Source of the DNA: Rheinheimera sp. A13L
GTDB taxonomy: Bacteria; Pseudomonadota; Gammaproteobacteria; Enterobacterales; Alteromonadaceae
DNA length: 64,000 nucleotides
NCBI RefSeq assembly: GCF_000217935.1
Contig: NZ_AFHI01000014.1
Span: 1 to 64,000 of the forward strand
Reading direction: 5' to 3'
How positions within the stretch are numbered: position 1 is the first letter of the stretch; each line of letters begins with the position of its first letter. This document shows, piece by piece, positions 59,501 to 64,000 of this stretch. The notes beneath the pieces are model-generated. The model made no database searches and was not told the origin of the DNA. It worked only from the letters and a program-made list of their open reading frames with translations. A program made the translations under genes and the position numbers.

Positions 59501-60456
59501 CCGCGATTGATTACCGCAATGCGGTTAATTTCTAAGCTGCCTGTTCGGCAGTGAACAGGGCGGAGCACAAGCAATCAAGAATGCCAGCTTTCTAAGCTGC
59601 CTGTTCGGCAGTGAACACCCGTTTGCGTTTGATGTGGTGTCAGCTGTTTTTCTAAGCTGCCTGTTCGGCAGTGAACACTACCGCATATGCCTCAACTGAT
59701 GAAGTTGTTTTCTAAGCTGCCTGTTCGGCAGTGAACACAACCTGAACGGCGCTCAGCTCATGTTCACTTTTCTAAGCTGCCTGTTCGGCAGTGAACCTGA
59801 TGAAGTTGTGGTTCGTTTGTTATCTTCTTTTCTAAGCTGCCTGTTCGGCAGTGAACGGTATTTCACTTTCTGGCGTTTCAGTGATTAATTTCTAAGCTGC
59901 CTGTTCGGCAGTGAACTCAAATCAGGTATACGACTATGCGCTAATCATTTTCTAAGCTGCCTGTTCGGCAGTGAACACAAGCAACCAGCATAAACGCTGC
60001 AAAATCACTTTCTAAGCTGCCTGTTCGGCAGTGAACGAGCAATGGTAGATACTGCCATACCAGTTAATTTTCTAAGCTGCCTGTTCGGCAGTGAACGCAA
60101 TGACAGTCGTGTGCATCAAGTTGATTTATTTCTAAGCTGCCTGTTCGGCAGTGAACGCGGAGATATGAACGCCACGGTAAACGCTAAATTTCTAAGCTGC
60201 CTGTTCGGCAGTGAACTTTCAGGCTTAGTTAGTTGCATAGGGTCAGAATTTCTAAGCTGCCTGTTCGGCAGTGAACGTCATTTCCCGTCTTTCATCACAA
60301 TATTTGCATTTCTAAGCTGCCTGTTCGGCAGTGAACGATAGCACACAAAGAAAATCCAGCGTTATGCTTTTCTAAGCTGCCTGTTCGGCAGTGAACGTTA
60401 ATTACTGGATCAGATATGGTTGCGTTTGTTTCTAAGCTGCCTGTTCGGCAGTGAAC
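50587..60456 (-). CRISPR. Type I-F CRISPR array, 165 repeats, 164 spacers
   Basis: A 28-base repeat recurs every 60 bases from 50587 to 60456. In crRNA orientation (minus strand) it begins GTTCACTGCCG, has the stem CTGCC-GAACA-GGCAG, and ends CTTAGAAA, a canonical I-F/Csy4 repeat. Spacers are 32 bases except six: 31 at 52115 and 58658, and 33 at 52714, 53255, 54636 and 56077. Repeats read as identical except the two most distal (50587, four changes; 50647, one change); a further degenerate copy may lie at 50527. Distal decay places the leader at the right, next to cas6f. Two spacers occur twice as a set (55177/55897 and 55537/55957), another at 54396/57698. Confidence 0.98.
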
Positions 60457-60534
60457 TAGTGCATTTAAGCACTAAGAACCTGATTGTTAAAGAGCTATAG
60501 TCGTTATTTGCTAATTAACCCTTTTTACTATACG
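60457..60534 (-). promoter_or_regulatory. CRISPR leader
   Basis: AT-rich sequence between the youngest repeat and the cas operon terminator, expected to hold the array promoter and integration signals. Directly beside the first repeat is TAGTGC-ATTTAA-GCACTA (60457-60474), an inverted repeat. TAAGAACCTGATT (60473-60485; minus strand AATCAGGTTCTTA) fits the IHF consensus WATCAANNNNTTR with one mismatch. IHF guides spacer integration in I-F and I-E systems. Confidence 0.65.
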
Positions 60535-60564
60535 AAAAAGCAGCCCTTAGATTACAAAGGCTGC
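60535..60564 (-). terminator. Intrinsic terminator of the cas operon
   Basis: On the minus strand GCAGCC, a 13-base loop region, GGCTGC, then TTTTT (plus-strand A run 60535-60539), 22 bases after the cas6f stop. It implies the array is transcribed from its own leader promoter. Confidence 0.8.
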
Positions 60565-60585
60565 AGCTAGTCGTAAGAAAAAGGG

Positions 60586-61155
60586 TTAGAACCAGGGTAC
60601 CGTTACTTTTTCAGATAACCGGCTTAAACCATAGGAGTTAAAACCGCCCTTTGTGGGATGATCAACTATCGGTCCTTGCTCGATGAACACTTTCATTTGC
60701 TGTTTATTGCCACGGCTGGTCAATTGTATGAATGGCAACTTCAGCAATCTTGACGACTGCTCACTAATTTGTACTACGGCTTCTTCTTGCGTTAACCAAC
60801 CTTTGCTCACCGATCGCTGTTGTTTGTTATACGCACTTTTCAACTGCCGCCTGGCAAAATAGCGCTGCTTAGCATCCGTTGGTACAGGAAGTACTGCGCT
60901 GCATTGGCTGTAATCTCTGAGTCCTTTCAGCCAATTTTCAGCCATCAACTTTTCCAGCATAATTGCGCTACCATGAATTCGTAATTTAGTACCAAGGTTT
61001 TTGCCAGCCTGAGCATATCCTGGAAAACTAACCCCTACTTTGCCCATGGTTACCTGCCCCAACACCGCATGCAATTTCGAGCACAGGTTATTCATCAAAA
61101 AGCTGGCATCGGCTTCTAAGTCTGGCAATACCGTTATTTCGATATACCTATCCAT
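60586..61155 (-). CDS. cas6f: Cas6f (Csy4) crRNA endoribonuclease
   Basis: A 189-residue type I-F repeat-processing nuclease. It cuts the pre-crRNA on the 3' side of each repeat hairpin and stays bound to the product. Catalytic H29 is present (LCSKLHAVLG), at the same number as in Pseudomonas Csy4, with S147 in QLTSRG and Y175 in GFNSYGLS as likely partners. The arginine-rich helix that grips the hairpin is visible as YFARRQLKSAY and KQQRSVSKGW. It is the last gene of the cas operon, 12 bases after csy3, and is followed by a terminator and the array leader. Confidence 0.97.
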   Translation of the reverse strand: MDRYIEITVLPDLEADASFLMNNLCSKLHAVLGQVTMGKVGVSFPGYAQAGKNLGTKLRIHGSAIMLEKLMAENWLKGLRDYSQCSAVLPVPTDAKQRYFARRQLKSAYNKQQRSVSKGWLTQEEAVVQISEQSSRLLKLPFIQLTSRGNKQQMKVFIEQGPIVDHPTKGGFNSYGLSRLSEKVTVPWF

Positions 61156-61167
61156 AATCAGCTCCTC

Positions 61168-62172
61168 TTAACCGGCTTCGCCAAACACGCCACCACGAAT
61201 AAACATGGCCATAATGTAGTGCTGTTGCTCCAACGCTGGTGTTTTACCTTTCAAAACCCAGCCATCCAGTAGTTTATAAAAATCCATACTGTCTTTTGGC
61301 TGGCGATAAGCCTTACCACGGTTGGTTACTGAGCCGTAGGGTTCTACTGCTATAGCACCTACCTCGGCGGTTTCAGGGTGCCATGTGTCGATAGTTCGCA
61401 GCGCATTGCCAATCTTTTGCGAGTGCATGGCTGCAACACCATCTAACTGGTATAAAAACTTACTTTTGTCACCTTTACCGCCGCCCATGACCAACTCCTG
61501 AGACGGATAAACCGCCTGGCCAGCCCCGAGTTTCACAAAGGCATGTACCTTAATCAGCGCGAAGCTCTCTCCTGTCAGCCCCAGTTTAATCACTTGAGCT
61601 AATTTTGCGACATCGCCAGTCGGTTCAGCAAAACGGTGTAAATCAAACTGCTGACTATCAAATATCCAGAGCTCTTTACCGTGCGTTACCTGAACCTCTA
61701 CTGCTTCAGCTCCCACCCGGTTACGCCACAAGAAGCGGCCGTTGGCAATATTGGCAGCATAGCGATTAGCTAACTCAGTAAATTGGGTTTGCTCGGCATA
61801 GCCATTGATAATAGTGGCCAGTGCCTGCTGGTATTCAGGATCATTACAGGTGGAAGGTGTTGCTAAATCACCAATGATTCTTAAAGTAAAGCTAACTCTA
61901 AGGGTATCGTGCTCAAAAGGCAGCGCTGCATTATCAACAGTCTGTAAATTTGCCTTTTGCACCTCGGCATCAACCTTTGCAGGATCGCTTGCCAAAGCCG
62001 ACTTCAACCTGTTGGAAATAGTGCCGCGCACCGCTTTTTCTTTAACAGTCACTGGCAAAAAGCTTTTTGCATTACCACGTTCGTCCCAGTTACCACTGGC
62101 CATAATAGCGTCTGAATTTGCCAGTTTGGCTTCAAAAGCCAGTACCGATGCAGTTTTTAAAGTAGTAGTCAT
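61168..62172 (-). CDS. csy3: Cas7f (Csy3) Cascade backbone
   Basis: A 334-residue Cas7-type protein, six copies of which form the crRNA-binding spine of the type I-F Cascade. It opens [20 protein letters not shown] and carries [45 protein letters not shown] and [18 protein letters not shown], all typical Csy3 segments. It lies 14 bases after csy2. Confidence 0.97.
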   Translation of the reverse strand: MTTTLKTASVLAFEAKLANSDAIMASGNWDERGNAKSFLPVTVKEKAVRGTISNRLKSALASDPAKVDAEVQKANLQTVDNAALPFEHDTLRVSFTLRIIGDLATPSTCNDPEYQQALATIINGYAEQTQFTELANRYAANIANGRFLWRNRVGAEAVEVQVTHGKELWIFDSQQFDLHRFAEPTGDVAKLAQVIKLGLTGESFALIKVHAFVKLGAGQAVYPSQELVMGGGKGDKSKFLYQLDGVAAMHSQKIGNALRTIDTWHPETAEVGAIAVEPYGSVTNRGKAYRQPKDSMDFYKLLDGWVLKGKTPALEQQHYIMAMFIRGGVFGEAG

Positions 62173-62186
62173 AGCTAAGTTCCTTT

Positions 62187-63176
62187 TCAGAAGTAAGTAA
62201 GTTCGGTTTCTGTGATTTCAGCTAAAGCGGCGTCCTGCTCCGGATGCAGCTTTAATGTGTTTTGTGTAGTGTTCGTTGTACATAGATACCATGGCCCCTG
62301 CTGCCGATAACGCCAGATAACATCACGTACATCGGGGACTCGGTGCGGGCTTAACCACTGGCCAACACCATAAGCTGATTCGACAAAGCAAAAGGGATAC
62401 TGCGGATCTCGGCTATTAGCGACAGCGCCTGCATCATGCAGTGCCGAAATCGCTTTATAGCCTGTAGTTATAGGCACTAAGTATCCTTTATCCGGTTTAG
62501 GTACTCTTTCCCACATCGCCGGGCAAGGCTCTGTTGCAGTATCAACATTATCGTCTACAACAGCGCGATAACTTAACGCAGAAAAATCCAGCCAGGCATC
62601 CAGCATAGTGGCATTTGGCTGAGCTGCGGTTAACTGCTGATAATGCCGCTTTAACAGTTCTGAGCGATCAGTTAATACAAAACCCGGCAGCACTTTGCGC
62701 AGTAACTTACGGCTTAACGCCTGCTCGTCATCATCGCTGTAAAGACTAACGCCTTTCAGATTAATAACCTGGCCACCTGCCAGCTTTTGTCGCTGAGCTA
62801 ACAAAGTAAGTGTTTCAATAATTTGCTGTTGCTGATTGCTACTAAATGCTTTATTGGATTCCAGAATCAGTGAAACGGTAAGGTGCATCCGTCCCTCTTC
62901 AACAATAGGTGCCGTATTACCCTCTTTGGTTAATGGGTTACGAGTTAAGGCAAAAACATAATCGCCCCAACCACCGGGCTGATAAGCCTGCACCTGATGT
63001 TGATGACACACCACGGCACAGCCGGTTAGTTCAACACCAAACTCTTGCTGTAACTTACGCGAAAGCGCGTGGGTATAGCCAAGGAAATGGGTAATGGCCG
63101 GAAAACCATAAGTAAAACCGGCAATGCAATTGGCATTTTGGACTTTGATATGTTCTAGCAAAATATAATTGCTCAT
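62187..63176 (-). CDS. csy2: Cas5f (Csy2)
   Basis: A 329-residue type I-F Cas5-like protein that caps the 5' end of the crRNA with Csy1 and contributes to PAM recognition. The start [31 protein letters not shown] is characteristic. Its ATG overlaps the csy1 stop by four bases (ATGA). Confidence 0.96.
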   Translation of the reverse strand: MSNYILLEHIKVQNANCIAGFTYGFPAITHFLGYTHALSRKLQQEFGVELTGCAVVCHQHQVQAYQPGGWGDYVFALTRNPLTKEGNTAPIVEEGRMHLTVSLILESNKAFSSNQQQQIIETLTLLAQRQKLAGGQVINLKGVSLYSDDDEQALSRKLLRKVLPGFVLTDRSELLKRHYQQLTAAQPNATMLDAWLDFSALSYRAVVDDNVDTATEPCPAMWERVPKPDKGYLVPITTGYKAISALHDAGAVANSRDPQYPFCFVESAYGVGQWLSPHRVPDVRDVIWRYRQQGPWYLCTTNTTQNTLKLHPEQDAALAEITETELTYF

Positions 63177-64000
63177 ACTGCAGCCTCCGCTTGTGCCTTA
63201 CCTGCAGAAAATACTATTGTGCCAAGCTCATAATCACGTAGTCGGGGCGACAACAACTTTGCCCAATGCTGGTGTTGCACAGTACCAAACACTAACCCAT
63301 CGTTTTTCAATGCATTATTAAGTTTATTATTTAACCAACCAGCAAAGGCCAGACAAATATCTTGCTGCCAGTTGCTGTTTGCCCTTTTTTGCTGAAACTG
63401 CAGATCCTCGCACCAGGTGTCCAGCCATAATTGTTCAGCCAGTTTTAGCTTGCAATTCTGCGAGCTCCAACCAGCGTGCTCGCTTAAGCCCTGCACTTCA
63501 GCCGCATAATTCAGCAATCCATCAATAAGATCATTTACATAAGCGGCTATATTACGGCGGATCTCTAACGTGCTGTCGCGCCCTTTTATGCTTAGTAAAT
63601 AACGCTGCAACTCTTGTAAATCACGCCATACCCGGCGGTTAAACTCACGGCCAAAAAATATCGATTGTTCATTGAACGGTGGTTTTAACGTCGATTGCCA
63701 GGATGGCGGTGCACAGTTGAGTAAGTAGGTTTTACCGCCCCGCTGACTATTCAATTGAGAAATATTTTGTGGCTTAGAGCCACCAAAGCTTTTCATTGCA
63801 GTATCTATAAAACGAATATCTGGCTTGTCATGGAATTTACCAGCCTTACGCGCCTCTCGAATGGCTTTTGGGTCATCACCAAACCGTACGGCAGTTATTT
63901 TGCCGTTGAACTGGTGAGCAAAAGATGAAGCAAAAACAGGGCTAAGCAGGTGATACTGACCATCGACTACAGGAAAATACAGTTGTTTGGCTAAGGTATG
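63173..64000 (-). CDS. csy1: Cas8f (Csy1), C-terminal part
   Basis: The 3' 276 codons of the large subunit of the type I-F surveillance complex; the gene runs off the right edge. In frame, the sequence from the edge reads FPVVDGQYHLLSPVFASSFAHQ, then MKSFGGSKPQNISQLNSQRGG, a hallmark of Csy1. The ATG at 63796 is internal and not a start. Csy1 with Csy2 reads the CC PAM. cas1 and cas2-3 should lie further upstream, outside the window. Confidence 0.95.
   Translation of the reverse strand, partial: HTLAKQLYFPVVDGQYHLLSPVFASSFAHQFNGKITAVRFGDDPKAIREARKAGKFHDKPDIRFIDTAMKSFGGSKPQNISQLNSQRGGKTYLLNCAPPSWQSTLKPPFNEQSIFFGREFNRRVWRDLQELQRYLLSIKGRDSTLEIRRNIAAYVNDLIDGLLNYAAEVQGLSEHAGWSSQNCKLKLAEQLWLDTWCEDLQFQQKRANSNWQQDICLAFAGWLNNKLNNALKNDGLVFGTVQHQHWAKLLSPRLRDYELGTIVFSAGKAQAEAAV

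Noticed and set aside
50550-60341. Many open frames of 60-244 codons in the array with repeated FLSCLFGSE, SLPNRQLR or VHCRTGSLE peptides
   Set aside because: The 60-base CRISPR unit is a multiple of three, so repeats stay in frame and give periodic peptides. These are artefacts of the array, not a repeat-protein family.

Overview
The window looks like chromosomal DNA of a marine or freshwater gammaproteobacterium. My best guess is the Rheinheimera/Alishewanella/Alteromonadales neighbourhood. This rests on the DcaP-type porin, the large TonB-dependent receptors, the CrbS/CrbR-type acetate locus, FadE with a PsrA-like repressor, and a type I-F CRISPR system. I could not run a taxonomic search.

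Layout. (1) 1-14.3 kb is a carbon-overflow/acetate region. It holds a DcaP-like porin, acs, a LuxR-type response regulator (CrbR-like), an AI-2E-family permease, a MITE-like element, a transporter-fused hybrid histidine kinase (CrbS-like), a DUF4212 protein with its sodium:solute symporter, a CBS/DUF294 nucleotidyltransferase and a DnaQ-type exonuclease. acs and the symporter operon share an upstream motif. (2) 14.4-25.4 kb is an amino-sugar or D-amino-acid-type catabolic island: TonB receptor, GH20 hexosaminidase, M81/MlrC protein, symporter, RidA, RpiR regulator and a D-threonine-aldolase-like enzyme. Recurrent GTTAC-N3-GTAAC palindromes lie in both divergent promoter regions. (3) 25.4-38.2 kb carries fadE and a PsrA-like repressor, a second TonB receptor preceded by a 24-codon ORF, an FTR1 iron permease with a cytochrome c domain and a Fur-like box, an amidohydrolase-RidA fusion, an alcohol dehydrogenase and rimO. 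(4) 38.2-45.5 kb is a gamma-mobile-trio (GMT) element (gmtY-gmtZ-gmtX). It appears to have landed inside the terminator shared by rimO and a diguanylate cyclase. Its cargo is an ApeA-like HEPN defence gene split by one base in an A6/T6 run. (5) 45.5-50.3 kb holds a diguanylate cyclase, a KefB/KefG potassium-efflux operon with a cyclic-nucleotide-binding protein, and a small secreted cysteine-rich protein. (6) 50.5-60.5 kb is one very large type I-F CRISPR array: 165 repeats and 164 spacers by my count. It is transcribed leftwards, and a lone type I-C-like repeat abuts its old end. (7) 60.5-64 kb holds cas6f, csy3, csy2 and the 3' part of csy1 on the minus strand. cas1 and cas2-3 would be expected beyond the window.

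The strongest signals for follow-up are the GMT element with its frameshifted HEPN cargo, the array (overlapping spacers that reveal a CC PAM, a re-acquired variant spacer, a self-complementary spacer, and the I-C repeat relic), and the palindromic operator set of the RpiR island.
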